The translations under genes were made by a program, and so were the position numbers. A DNA stretch of 60,659 nucleotides from an uncultured Acetatifactor sp. (lineage in GTDB: Bacteria > Bacillota > Clostridia > Lachnospirales > Lachnospiraceae): contig CANPYT010000010.1 in assembly GCA_947588705.1 (NCBI GenBank), positions 1 to 60,659 on the forward strand, given 5' to 3'. Below the pieces are notes generated by a model. The model saw only the letters and a program-made list of their open reading frames with translations, had not been told where the DNA came from and made no database searches. Each line of letters opens with the position of its first letter. Position 1 is the first letter of the stretch. Positions 1 through 7,892 of this stretch are shown one piece after another.

Positions 1-44
1 TTTACCTCACGGTTAGATATTTCTTTTGTCTTTTCCTCTGTCAT
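1..44 (-). CDS. Start of a gene running off the left edge
   Basis: An ATG at 44-42 on the minus strand is preceded by a GGAGG at 58-54 with a 9-base spacer. The frame stays open to the window edge and reads MTEEKTKEISNREVK. Only about 14 residues are visible, so no function can be assigned. The ISNRE string recalls the N-terminus of Rpn-family PD-(D/E)XK nuclease proteins of gut clostridia, but that is a weak impression. Confidence 0.45.
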   Translation of the reverse strand, partial: MTEEKTKEISNREV

Positions 45-229
45 AGGCAGAATCCTCCTGATATGAAATAGTGGGGTCGGTCTTGAAAAATGCTGTAGAA
101 TAAAACACTGTAGACTAAAATAAAAAATAGAAGATTATGATTTTTCAAAGACAACATGATTATAGCAGGAATAAGTTCTCCTGTAAAGACATTTGTTTCC
201 TAAGTCCTCTTAATTTTTAATTTCAAGTC

Positions 230-475
230 ATGTCAAAAGATTTTAAAACACTATTGAGGGAAATCGTTTTTCAGCGTATACTGTTATTAGTGGAAGAAAG
301 AAATGTGAATATGTGCTTGGCGATTCAACAAATGCGAGAAGAAAGCGAGATTAAAGGTGCAGTAGAGACATACAAGGACTTAGAAGTATCTCTGGCAGAC
401 ACAATAAAACGGATCGCAGAAAAATTTCATTTATCTGAAAGTGAATCCAGTGAAGCGGTAAAACCGTATTGGTAA
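230..475 (+). CDS. Small hypothetical protein, possibly a C-terminal remnant
   Basis: This 81-residue ORF is AT-rich compared with its surroundings and encodes a charged helical protein ending in KPYW. No convincing ribosome site precedes the ATG, and the same frame is closed by a TAA at 218-220. It may therefore be the tail of a decayed larger gene rather than an intact one. The second half (GAVETYKDL, then DTIKRIAEKFHLSESE) looks like the C-terminal helical tail seen on Rpn-type PD-(D/E)XK proteins in related bacteria. That is inference from memory. A good terminator hairpin follows directly, which argues that the locus is or was transcribed. Confidence 0.4.
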   Translation: MSKDFKTLLREIVFQRILLLVEERNVNMCLAIQQMREESEIKGAVETYKDLEVSLADTIKRIAEKFHLSESESSEAVKPYW

Positions 476-479
476 AAAA

Positions 480-514
480 TGGGATGCGTACCTAAGCGGA
501 AACGCATCCCTTTG
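480..514 (+). terminator. Rho-independent terminator after the small ORF
   Basis: GGGATGCGT at 481-489 pairs with ACGCATCCC at 502-510, and TTTGATT follows. It sits a few bases after the stop codon of the 81-residue ORF. From here to 762 I see no gene. Confidence 0.6.
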
Positions 515-761
515 ATTATTACGAAGAGGAATCATATTCTGAAAACTTTCATACAATGAAAATGTATTTTTGTCCAATAACATCTTTTGAGTAATATTTT
601 GCTGAAAAAGCCATACGGCATATTGTGTTGCGTCAAACCAAACATTGTCATATATTACCCGCGCAAATAAGCAACTTTTATTTGAAGGACAAAGATTCTT
701 TGTCCTGCATCCGTTCTTGCCGGAATCACTTTCAGAAAATATCGCGGTGAAATCGTACTTT

Positions 762-1355
762 TTATCCAGCCGCATCTTCATTTGCCCAAAGCAAAAACGT
801 CCTATGCGTGATTCCAAGCTGACTGGCCGCACTTCTGGCGGAAATATTCCCATGCCTCCACTGTTCTTTCAACGTTTCATATTCCGGAGGGCGCTCTATT
901 GGCCTTCTTCCAAATTTCACGCCCTGTTGCTTTGCAGCGGCGATTCCCTCCGCCTGGCGCCGATGTATGAACTCCCTTTCTGTCTGGGCAACATAAGAAA
1001 GAAGCTGCAGGACGATGTCGGCGATCAGCGTACCCGTCAGATCCTTATTTTGGCGGGTGTTCAAAAGCGGCATATCCAATACCACAATTCCCGCCATTTT
1101 ATCTTTCGTGATAATTCTCCACTGTTCCAGAATATCCTCATAATTCCTTCCCAGCCGGTCAATACTCTGAATCACGAGCGTATCCCCGCATTTTAATCTC
1201 TGCAAAAGCTTCTTATACTGTGTTCGCTCAAAATCCTTTCCTGACTGCTTATCTGCATAAATCCTTTTTCTCTCAATTCCAAAATCCTGCAGAGCAGCGA
1301 TCTGTCTCCGTTCATTTTGTTCTTTTGTGGAAACCCGCGCGTAACCATAGTCCAT
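762..1355 (-). CDS. Small serine recombinase (resolvase/invertase family)
   Basis: This is a 197-residue site-specific recombinase of the small resolvase/invertase type. The N-terminal catalytic domain opens with DYGYARVSTKEQN, whose Ser in RVST is the expected nucleophile. It continues with QSIDRLGRNYEDI and the helix-E region ending TEREFIHRRQAEGIAAAK. A short C-terminal helix-turn-helix (ISARSAASQLGITHRTF) binds DNA. I chose the second ATG (1355) because a GGAGG overlapping the first ATG lies about 8 bases before it. The gene stands alone beside orphan fragments, so it may be a remnant of a mobile element or an orphan invertase. I could not find its inverted or direct recombination sites nearby. 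Confidence 0.85.
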   Translation of the reverse strand: MDYGYARVSTKEQNERRQIAALQDFGIERKRIYADKQSGKDFERTQYKKLLQRLKCGDTLVIQSIDRLGRNYEDILEQWRIITKDKMAGIVVLDMPLLNTRQNKDLTGTLIADIVLQLLSYVAQTEREFIHRRQAEGIAAAKQQGVKFGRRPIERPPEYETLKEQWRHGNISARSAASQLGITHRTFLLWANEDAAG

Positions 1356-1456
1356 AGCCAAACCCTCCATTTATCATTTGAAGTCTTTTTTATGCAACGT
1401 CTTTCCTGGCATAAAGTACCGGGAATATCAGATACCTCTTTTCGATACATCTATAC

Positions 1457-1505
1457 AAAAAAAGAGCCGGAAATCCTGTGAAATAAAGAATTTCCAGCTC
1501 TTTTT
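1457..1505. terminator. Bidirectional terminator between larE and the resolvase
   Basis: An A-run, then AGAGCCGGAAAT at 1463-1474, pairs with ATTTCCAGCTCT at 1490-1501 (one mismatch), followed by a T-run. A and T runs on both sides let it work in either direction. It lies downstream of the leftward larB-larC-larE operon. Confidence 0.7.
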
Positions 1506-1566
1506 CATTGAAGGACAGATTTTAACGCCTTGGAACTTTTGGCCTTTGGAACTTTAAGATCTGACA

Positions 1567-2403
1567 CTACGGCATTTTGCGGGGCTGTGTCGAAACGGTT
1601 TTGTTCATACTTCCTGTCTGATAACCGCCCAGGTCAAGGGTCACATAAAGGAAGCCAAGTTCCTGAAAATATCGGTTCAGCTCCTCCGCCACACCCGGCT
1701 TTAGGATTCGCTCAAAATCTCCCCGGTCAATCTCTATCCGCGCCATATTGCCGTGGATACGGACGCGCACCTGATGGAATCCCATGTCCAAAAGCCGCTG
1801 CTCTCCCTTGTCTATCATGGACAGCTTTTCCTCTGTGATAGTCTCCCCGTAGACAAACCGGGAAGCCAGACAGGCAAAGGACTGCTTGTCCCAGGTGGGA
1901 AGCCCCAGCTCCTTTGACAGCTGGCGTATCTCCGCCTTGGTGAGCTTTGCCTCCCGGAGCGGGCTTTTCACATCCAGCTCCGCGACCGCGGTCAGCCCCG
2001 GCCTGTAATCTCCGTTGTCATCCATGTTTGACCCTTCGGCAATATAAGCTATCCCTCGGCTTTCCGCAATACCGCGGATCTTCATAAACAATTCGCGCTT
2101 ACAGAGGTAGCAGCGGTTGGGCGGATTCTGGCGGAAGCCCTCAATCGACAGCTCCTCCGATTCCACAAGGATATGTTCTATTCCCTCCGCCTGGCAAAAT
2201 GCTTTCGCCTCATTGAGTTCCCGCACAGGGAACGAGCAGGAGCGGGCCGTCACCGCCACCGCCCTGTCTCCCAGCACATCATGGGCCACTTTTAAAAGAA
2301 ACGTGGAATCCACCCCGGAAGAAAATGCCACCGCCACGCTTCCCAGCCCCCGAAGATATTCCTCCAGGTGCTTCTTTTTTTCCTGTAATGTTTCCTTTTC
2401 CAT
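1567..2403 (-). CDS. larE: LarE, sulfur transferase for the nickel-pincer cofactor
   Basis: LarE is the ATP-dependent PP-loop enzyme that converts the two carboxylates of the LarB product (pyridinium-3,5-biscarboxylate mononucleotide) to thiocarboxylates. The 278-residue protein has the PP-loop SSGVDST (residues 28-34) and the conserved SFACLASRF segment with Cys178, which aligns with the sacrificial Cys176 of Lactobacillus LarE. It also has Cys98 and Cys101 in NRCYLCK. Three such cysteines are known from LarE proteins that bind a [4Fe-4S] cluster and work catalytically; assigning this protein to that type is inference. AAAGGGG precedes the start. It is the last gene of larB-larC-larE, separated from larC by a minisatellite-filled gap. 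Confidence 0.93.
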   Translation of the reverse strand: MEKETLQEKKKHLEEYLRGLGSVAVAFSSGVDSTFLLKVAHDVLGDRAVAVTARSCSFPVRELNEAKAFCQAEGIEHILVESEELSIEGFRQNPPNRCYLCKRELFMKIRGIAESRGIAYIAEGSNMDDNGDYRPGLTAVAELDVKSPLREAKLTKAEIRQLSKELGLPTWDKQSFACLASRFVYGETITEEKLSMIDKGEQRLLDMGFHQVRVRIHGNMARIEIDRGDFERILKPGVAEELNRYFQELGFLYVTLDLGGYQTGSMNKTVSTQPRKMP

Positions 2404-2500
2404 GTCAAACCCCTTTCCTTTTTTCCTCTCCCCTCTTTGTATTTCTCCGTTTTTCCTTCTCTCTTTTCTTTCCCCTCTTTGCCTTTTTCTCTCTTTACCT

Positions 2501-2616
2501 TTCCCCTCTCTGCCTTTCCCCTTCTCTGCCTTTCCCCTTCTCTGCCTTTCCCCTTCTCTGCCTTTCCCTTTCTCTGCCTTTCCCTTTCTCTGCCTTTCCC
2601 CTTCTCTGCCTTTCCT
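2501..2616. repeat. Minisatellite 1: 16-bp unit between larC and larE
   Basis: About seven head-to-tail copies of CCCCTTCTCTGCCTTT with one- or two-base variants. The period is not a multiple of three and lies outside any gene. On the leftward mRNA it is purine-rich (AAAGGCAGAGAAGGGG) and starts 14 bases after the larC stop. Confidence 0.9.
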
Positions 2617-2629
2617 CTTTTCCTTCCCC

Positions 2630-4135
2630 TCAGCTGTTTTCCAGCAGCTTTTTCACCGTTTCCAGGCTGAGCTCCTGCTCTCTGGCGATCCGCGCCACGT
2701 CCTCATACTCATATTTGGAACGGGAAACGCCATAGCCGGACGAAACCTTACGGCGCACTTCTCCATATGGCGTTTTCAGCGTCTCCATGTCTCTTTCCAG
2801 GATATACCGGCGGCTGACCGCCTCCCGCACCCCGATTGTGGAAGTATGCTCAAACAGAAGATGCAGCAGCTTATCTCTGTCCTGCTCCCGGCACATTACC
2901 CGGAGAAGCGTTCCGGGCCGGGATTTTTTCATCCCGATCGGGATGGTGTAAACCTCCTGCGCTCCCCCCTCAAACAGGCGCTCCATGGCGAAGCTTACCG
3001 CCTCCGCAGTCATATCGTCCACATTACAGGAAAGTTCCAGCACGACATCCGTCTTATCCTGGCTTTCCCCGATCATGGCCCGGACGCAGTTTGCGGTATC
3101 AAAATCTTTTTTCCCCATACCGTAACCGATAGCCTGGGTCTCCATAACGGGCATGTCTCCAAATCGGGTCACAAAATGCTTGAGAAGCGCCGCCCCGGTG
3201 GGTGTGCAGAGCTCCCCCTGGATCCGGCCCCCATAGATTGGAACTCCCCTCAGAATATATGCGGTGGCGGGCGCAGGAACCGGCAGCGTTCCATGGGCGC
3301 ATCTGACGTGGCCGCTCCCCACATGGATGGGAGACGCCACCACCTCATCCGGGGAGAGCTCATTCATCAAAAGGCAGACAGCCGTAATATCCGCGATGGC
3401 ATCCAGGGCGCCGACTTCGTGGAAATGGATCTCCGTGACCGGCACTCCATGTACATGGCTCTCCGCTTCCGCGATCAGGCTGTAGACAGCCAGGACATCC
3501 TCCTCCACCTTTTCCGGCAGCCCAAGCTCCCGGACCCTGTTCCTGATCTCATCCATCCCGCTGTGATGATGAGTGTGCCCGTGCTCATGGTCATGTTCAT
3601 GCCCCAACTCATGGTCATGCTCGTGAATATGTTCATGCCCCTGCTCATGCTCATGCCCCAACTCATGGTCGCGAGCGTGATTATACTCATGCCCACAGGC
3701 GCACTCATAATCGCGCTCATGGTCGTGCCCGTGATCGTGCCCGTGTTCGTTGTCATGGTCGTGCTCGTGATGATGCTCATGGTCATGCTCATGCCCGCAC
3801 TCATCATCATGCTCATGGTCATGCTCATGCCCCTGCCTGCACTCATAATCGCGCTCATGCTCATGATCATGCCCACACTCATCATCATGCCCCTGCTCAT
3901 GCCCGTGCTCCTGCCCCTGCCCGTCCGTCTCCTCCTCCCCGTGGATCAAGACGGAGATATGGGTTCCTGTGATGCCGCACTTGACGGACCTTTCCTTTTC
4001 GATCCGCACTCCCGGGATCGCCAGCGCATTCAGCCTTTCCACAAATCTGTCGGGTTCCGGCAGGAGCTCCGTCAGCGCTCCGGTCAGCATATCGCCGGCC
4101 GCCCCCATTCCGCAGTCCAAATAGAGTGTCTTCAT
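2630..4135 (-). CDS. larC: LarC, nickel insertase for the pincer cofactor (single ORF)
   Basis: LarC inserts nickel into the dithiocarboxylate pyridinium nucleotide in a CTP-dependent step, giving the NPN cofactor of lactate racemase and related LarA enzymes. The protein is 501 residues. The N-terminal part opens MKTLYLDCGMGAAGDM. A very long His/Asp/Glu-rich segment (about 77-192, roughly 40 histidines) comes next, then the conserved core with EIHFHEVGALDAIADI and CTPTGAALLKHF. The C-terminal domain contains NVDDMTAE. Lactobacillus larC is split into larC1/larC2 joined by a programmed frameshift; here one frame runs throughout. The start overlaps the larB stop by 4 bases. The His-rich insert is unusually long and is coded by low-complexity DNA that may slip. 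Confidence 0.93.
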   Translation of the reverse strand: MKTLYLDCGMGAAGDMLTGALTELLPEPDRFVERLNALAIPGVRIEKERSVKCGITGTHISVLIHGEEETDGQGQEHGHEQGHDDECGHDHEHERDYECRQGHEHDHEHDDECGHEHDHEHHHEHDHDNEHGHDHGHDHERDYECACGHEYNHARDHELGHEHEQGHEHIHEHDHELGHEHDHEHGHTHHHSGMDEIRNRVRELGLPEKVEEDVLAVYSLIAEAESHVHGVPVTEIHFHEVGALDAIADITAVCLLMNELSPDEVVASPIHVGSGHVRCAHGTLPVPAPATAYILRGVPIYGGRIQGELCTPTGAALLKHFVTRFGDMPVMETQAIGYGMGKKDFDTANCVRAMIGESQDKTDVVLELSCNVDDMTAEAVSFAMERLFEGGAQEVYTIPIGMKKSRPGTLLRVMCREQDRDKLLHLLFEHTSTIGVREAVSRRYILERDMETLKTPYGEVRRKVSSGYGVSRSKYEYEDVARIAREQELSLETVKKLLENS

Positions 4136-4890
4136 TTATCCTTTCCCTCCATATGATTGATCATGCTTGCGAGATATCCCCCTCCAAATCCATTGTCAAT
4201 ATTGACCACAGAGACGCCGCTGGCACAGGAATTGAGCATGGACAAAAGCGCCGACAGCCCGTGGAACGAGGCGCCGTAGCCTACGCTTGTCGGCACGGCG
4301 ATCACAGGGCAGTCCGCGAGTCCGCCGATCACGCTGGCCAGAGCCCCCTCCATCCCGGCGATAGCGACGATGACAGAAGCCCCCATGATCTCCTCCTTGT
4401 GGTCCAGGAGGCGGTGCAGTCCCGCCACCCCCACATCGTACAGCCTCGTCACCTGGTTCCCCAAAAATTCTGCCGTGAGCGCGGCCTCCTCCGCCACGGG
4501 AATATCGCTGGTACCCCCGGTAGCGACTACGATCCTGCCGATGCCGTCCGGGACAGGAGGCGTACCTGCGAACCCGATCCCCGCTTCCTCCCGGTATGTG
4601 ATGGGATGCTTTCGGGCGATGGCTTCCGCGGCTTCCGCCGAGAGGCGCGTGATCAGGATCCTCTCCTGCCCGTTTCTTTTCATGGAATCCATAATGCCGA
4701 TGATCTGCTCCGGCGTTTTCCCCGCTCCGTAGATCACCTCCGAAATGCCCTGCCTCACTCCCCTGTGAAGATCCACCTTTGCATAGCCAATGTCCTCATA
4801 AGGCTCCGTTTTCAGCCGCAGCAGCGCTTCCTCTACAGACATGCCGCCGTCCTTCACGGCTTCGAGAATTTCCTTCGCTTCGCTCTTCAT
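4132..4890 (-). CDS. larB: LarB, NaAD carboxylase/hydrolase of NPN synthesis
   Basis: LarB carboxylates the nicotinic ring of NaAD and hydrolyses the phosphoanhydride, the first committed step to the nickel-pincer cofactor. The C-terminal half has the PurE (AIR carboxylase)-like fold, with GGTSDIPVAEEAA, YDVGVAGLHRLL, AIAGMEGALASV and PTSVGYGA. The SCASGVSVVNIDNG segment carries the cysteine expected to hold the substrate. I start at 4890, where AAGGA sits 5 bases upstream; an in-frame ATG at 4929 lacks a good site. It is the first gene of the operon, divergent from the two-component system. No larA racemase gene is visible, so its client enzyme must lie elsewhere. Confidence 0.92.
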   Translation of the reverse strand: MKSEAKEILEAVKDGGMSVEEALLRLKTEPYEDIGYAKVDLHRGVRQGISEVIYGAGKTPEQIIGIMDSMKRNGQERILITRLSAEAAEAIARKHPITYREEAGIGFAGTPPVPDGIGRIVVATGGTSDIPVAEEAALTAEFLGNQVTRLYDVGVAGLHRLLDHKEEIMGASVIVAIAGMEGALASVIGGLADCPVIAVPTSVGYGASFHGLSALLSMLNSCASGVSVVNIDNGFGGGYLASMINHMEGKDK

Positions 4891-4986
4891 CCTGTTCCTT
4901 CGCACCTCTTTTTTAATATCCCATGGCAATCAAGCCTACTTTATTAATATATCACAAAACCCATGGTAGTCCAGCTATTTTTTTCG

Positions 4987-5014
4987 TTGACAAACAAAAG
5001 GGATATGCTATACT
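4987..5014 (+). promoter_or_regulatory. Sigma-A promoter of the two-component operon
   Basis: TTGACA at 4987-4992, a 16-base spacer, and TATACT at 5009-5014. It lies 75 bases before the response-regulator start in the intergenic region divergent from larB. Confidence 0.75.
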
Positions 5015-5088
5015 TTACCCAAACCAAAAGACAAAAGCTCTTCTGGGAGAGACAGATCCACGGATGCGGAAAGGAGAACAGGACCGGT

Positions 5089-5772
5089 ATGCGGCTTTTG
5101 ATTGCGGATGACGATAAGGACATCGCCAGGGTGCTGACGGCGCTTTTTGAGCACGACCACTACAGCGTTGACGCGGTGTCAAACGGGAACGACGCCTACG
5201 ATTACGCTTCCGGCGGAGATTATGACGGGCTGGTGCTGGACATTATGATGCCCGGCATGGACGGCATAGAAGTCCTGAAAAAACTGCGGGCGGAGGGCGT
5301 GACCACGCCTGTCCTGCTCCTGACTGCCCGGAGCGAGGTGGAGGACCGGGTAAACGGCCTGGATGCCGGCGCCGACGACTACCTGCCTAAGCCATTCGCC
5401 GCAAATGAACTGCTGGCAAGAGTCAGGGCCATGCTCCGCCGCAAGGAGCAATACCGCGCCGACACCCTGGAATTTGAGGGGATGGCTTTAAATCTCTCTA
5501 CCTTCGAGCTAAGCTTCGGCCCCGAGAGCATACGGCTTGTGAGCAGGGAATTTCAAATGCTTCAGCTCCTCATGCAGGCCCCCGGAACCGTGGTCTCCAC
5601 AGAGCAGTTCATGGAACGTATCTGGGGCTGGGATTCCGACGTGGACGTCAGCATCGTATGGGTATATATCTCCAATCTCAGGAAAAAAATTGAAAAGCTT
5701 GGGGCCCCTGTGGGCATCCGGGCCGTCAGGGGCGTGGGATACTGCCTGGAAAAGGGAACAAAGGCATCCTAA
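5089..5772 (+). CDS. OmpR-family response regulator
   Basis: A 227-residue two-component response regulator. The receiver domain starts MRLLIADDDKDIA, with acidic residues 7-9 and the phospho-acceptor Asp51 in LVLDIMMPGMDG. The conserved Lys is in DDYLPKPF. A winged-helix DNA-binding domain follows, ending IRAVRGVGYCLE. The ATG at 5089 fits the family start; a longer frame from 4963 would read through the promoter. A GGAG lies 12 bases upstream, a slightly long spacing. It is co-transcribed with the histidine kinase 55 bases downstream. The signal and targets are unknown; divergence from larB is the only regulatory hint. Confidence 0.9.
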   Translation: MRLLIADDDKDIARVLTALFEHDHYSVDAVSNGNDAYDYASGGDYDGLVLDIMMPGMDGIEVLKKLRAEGVTTPVLLLTARSEVEDRVNGLDAGADDYLPKPFAANELLARVRAMLRRKEQYRADTLEFEGMALNLSTFELSFGPESIRLVSREFQMLQLLMQAPGTVVSTEQFMERIWGWDSDVDVSIVWVYISNLRKKIEKLGAPVGIRAVRGVGYCLEKGTKAS

Positions 5773-5827
5773 AGACATCTTGATGGGAAGCGCCCCGAGG
5801 ACGCCCCATATCAGAAAGGATTCTGCC

Positions 5828-7099
5828 ATGATATCAAAGCTGCGAAGGAAATTTATCTCCATCACCGCGGCGGCGCTCTTTGCCGTCATCCTGGCGGTGG
5901 TGGGCTCCATCAACTGCATCTTTATCGTCCAGAACAACCGGCTCCTGGCCTCGCACCTGGATCTTCTCCTGAACGGCGGTTCTCCCGGGTTCCCGGAGCC
6001 CCTTAAGCAGCCCCTGCCGGACGGAGGCATGAGGGCGCCGGAGGACTCCTTCCGCCTGCTGCCCCGGTTTGAGGATAAACTCAGATTCCGTACCGACGGC
6101 TGTGTGCTCCTTTTAGACGAGGAGGGCCATGTCACGGAGATACGGCAGGACGCCGCCGGAAATTATTCCGATGCCGATATGGAGGCCATAGCCGCCGCTG
6201 TCCTTTCCAGGAAAAATACGGAGGGCTGGTATCTGTACTATAAATACCGGGTCATCACCAGGACGGCCGCCTCCGGCGGGTCGGAGACTCTCATCGGCCT
6301 GATCAACGCCTCCTCCACCCTGTATTCTGTCTTCACCATGCTGACCGTATCCCTGATCATCGGCCTTGTTAGCTTCCTGGTGGTCCTGCTGATCCTTGTC
6401 TTTGCCTCCGGCAGGGCTGTCCGCCCCATCGCGGAGAGCTATGCAAAACAAAAACAGTTCGTGACCGACGCCGGACACGAACTGAAGACCCCGCTCACGG
6501 TGATATCCGCCAACAACGAGCTGGCCCGGATGATCTACGGAGACAGTGAATGGTTTGACAGCATTGACAAACAAGTGGGAAAAATGAACGGCCTGGTACG
6601 CAGCCTGATCGCGCTGGCCAGAATGGACGAGGAACAAAAGCCTGTCTTTTCTTCCTTTCCGCTCAGCGACGCCGTCTACGATACCGCAAAGTCCTTTGAG
6701 GGCCTGATCCATGCAAAGGGAAAGCTGCTAACCCTGGACATCGCGGAAGATATCTCCTATTCCGGGGACGAATCCAGGCTTCGCCAGCTTGTCTCCATCC
6801 TTATGGATAACGCCGTAAAATACTGCGCCGACCAGGGCAAGATCGCGGTGCGGCTCACTTCCGACAAGTGGGTGCGGCTCCAGGTCACCAACGACTGCCC
6901 CGACTTAAACGGCTTTGACCCGGATAAAGTATTCGAGCGTTTCTACCGGGCAGACAAGGCCCGCACTCCCGACGGCAGCTATGGGCTGGGGCTTTCCATC
7001 GCCAAATCCATCACAGAACTGCACAAGGGCCAGATCCAGGCCAGGATCCTGGACCACAGCCGCGTCCAATTCGAAGTCCTGCTGCCCCGGGCAAAATAG
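5828..7099 (+). CDS. Membrane sensor histidine kinase
   Basis: A 423-residue sensor kinase paired with the preceding regulator. Transmembrane helices lie at about 10-33 and 167-193 and enclose an extracytoplasmic sensor of roughly 130 residues with no obvious family. The HisKA motif FVTDAGHELKTPL places the phosphorylated His at 217. The ATPase domain shows the N-box (MDNAVKYC, near 328) and the G-box GLGLSIAKS (386-394). AAGGA sits 7 bases before the ATG at 5828. It ends 7 bases from the convergent acyltransferase gene. Confidence 0.9.
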   Translation: MISKLRRKFISITAAALFAVILAVVGSINCIFIVQNNRLLASHLDLLLNGGSPGFPEPLKQPLPDGGMRAPEDSFRLLPRFEDKLRFRTDGCVLLLDEEGHVTEIRQDAAGNYSDADMEAIAAAVLSRKNTEGWYLYYKYRVITRTAASGGSETLIGLINASSTLYSVFTMLTVSLIIGLVSFLVVLLILVFASGRAVRPIAESYAKQKQFVTDAGHELKTPLTVISANNELARMIYGDSEWFDSIDKQVGKMNGLVRSLIALARMDEEQKPVFSSFPLSDAVYDTAKSFEGLIHAKGKLLTLDIAEDISYSGDESRLRQLVSILMDNAVKYCADQGKIAVRLTSDKWVRLQVTNDCPDLNGFDPDKVFERFYRADKARTPDGSYGLGLSIAKSITELHKGQIQARILDHSRVQFEVLLPRAK

Positions 7100-7105
7100 C
7101 CTGCC

Positions 7106-7834
7106 TCATCCCGCATTCCGGGCTTTCAGCTGTTTTGTTATCACGGCCTGGATGCGTTCCTTCACCAGCCCGGCGATCTGCTGTGTGTTCATATCCCGGT
7201 ACTCCTCGAAAAGGATCGGTTTCAAAAAATGCACCTGGGTCTTTACCGGCCGCAGGGAATTTAGCCCGAAAACTTTGTAAGAATCGATGATCGCCACCGG
7301 CACGATAGGGGCTCCCGATTTGGTGGCGCATTTGAACGCGCCGGGCATAAATTCCTGCAAGTCGTTCCTGTTGTGGTCATATCCCCCCTCTGGAAACACG
7401 ATGTACCTCCGGCCGTCCTTTACTTCCTCCGCGATTTTCGTAATGGTCCTGACCTGCTTCCTCATATCGGTCTTGTCCAGCCTGCTTCCGTTTACAAGGT
7501 CGATAAAAGGGTCTGCTATCGGCAGCTTAGAGCGGTAAGCATCCATGACGATGGTGCAGGGCTCCTTGTGGGCGCTCATGATACCGAGCGTGTCATACTT
7601 CCCCTGATGGTTGGAATACATCACATAGCCGCCCTCCCGGGGCAGGTGTTCCGCCCCAAAGGCTTCCGTCTTGATATGCCCATTGCGCATCATAATGCGG
7701 ATGCACTTCCTGGCGATCTTATAGCATTCTTCCTCGGAATACCGATCCCTGTGCTTTGAAATATAATGTGCCTTGTGAATATAATAAAGTACAAACGGCA
7801 TGGATACAAAAATCACATAAAAAAGCCTTAACAT
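7106..7834 (-). CDS. PlsC-type 1-acylglycerol-3-phosphate acyltransferase
   Basis: This is a 242-residue lysophospholipid acyltransferase of the PlsC/LPLAT family, which makes phosphatidic acid at the membrane. The HX4D catalytic motif appears as NHQGKYD and the substrate motif as FPEGGYDH; AFKCATKSGAPIVPVAI matches the family's third block. A hydrophobic N-terminal stretch (LRLFYVIFVSMPFVLYYI) would anchor it. The start at 7834 has a GAGGTG site; the longer frame adds 19 basic residues without family similarity. It is the last gene of the purine operon, which is an unexpected place for a lipid gene. I cannot tell whether this is functional coupling or chance. Confidence 0.85.
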   Translation of the reverse strand: MLRLFYVIFVSMPFVLYYIHKAHYISKHRDRYSEEECYKIARKCIRIMMRNGHIKTEAFGAEHLPREGGYVMYSNHQGKYDTLGIMSAHKEPCTIVMDAYRSKLPIADPFIDLVNGSRLDKTDMRKQVRTITKIAEEVKDGRRYIVFPEGGYDHNRNDLQEFMPGAFKCATKSGAPIVPVAIIDSYKVFGLNSLRPVKTQVHFLKPILFEEYRDMNTQQIAGLVKERIQAVITKQLKARNAG

Positions 7835-7892
7835 TGTTTCTGAACACCTCTTAATCCTTGTGGAACGACCCTGCCGCCGACGCCCCCACACG

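Noticed and set aside
431..853. 140-codon minus-strand ORF overlapping the resolvase 3' end
   Set aside because: It has no ribosome site or motif and overlaps the resolvase in another frame.
2117..4156. 679-codon open frame on the plus strand across larC/larE
   Set aside because: It is antisense to larC and larE, which have clear family motifs and ribosome sites. Its long open run comes from the low-complexity His-rich DNA.
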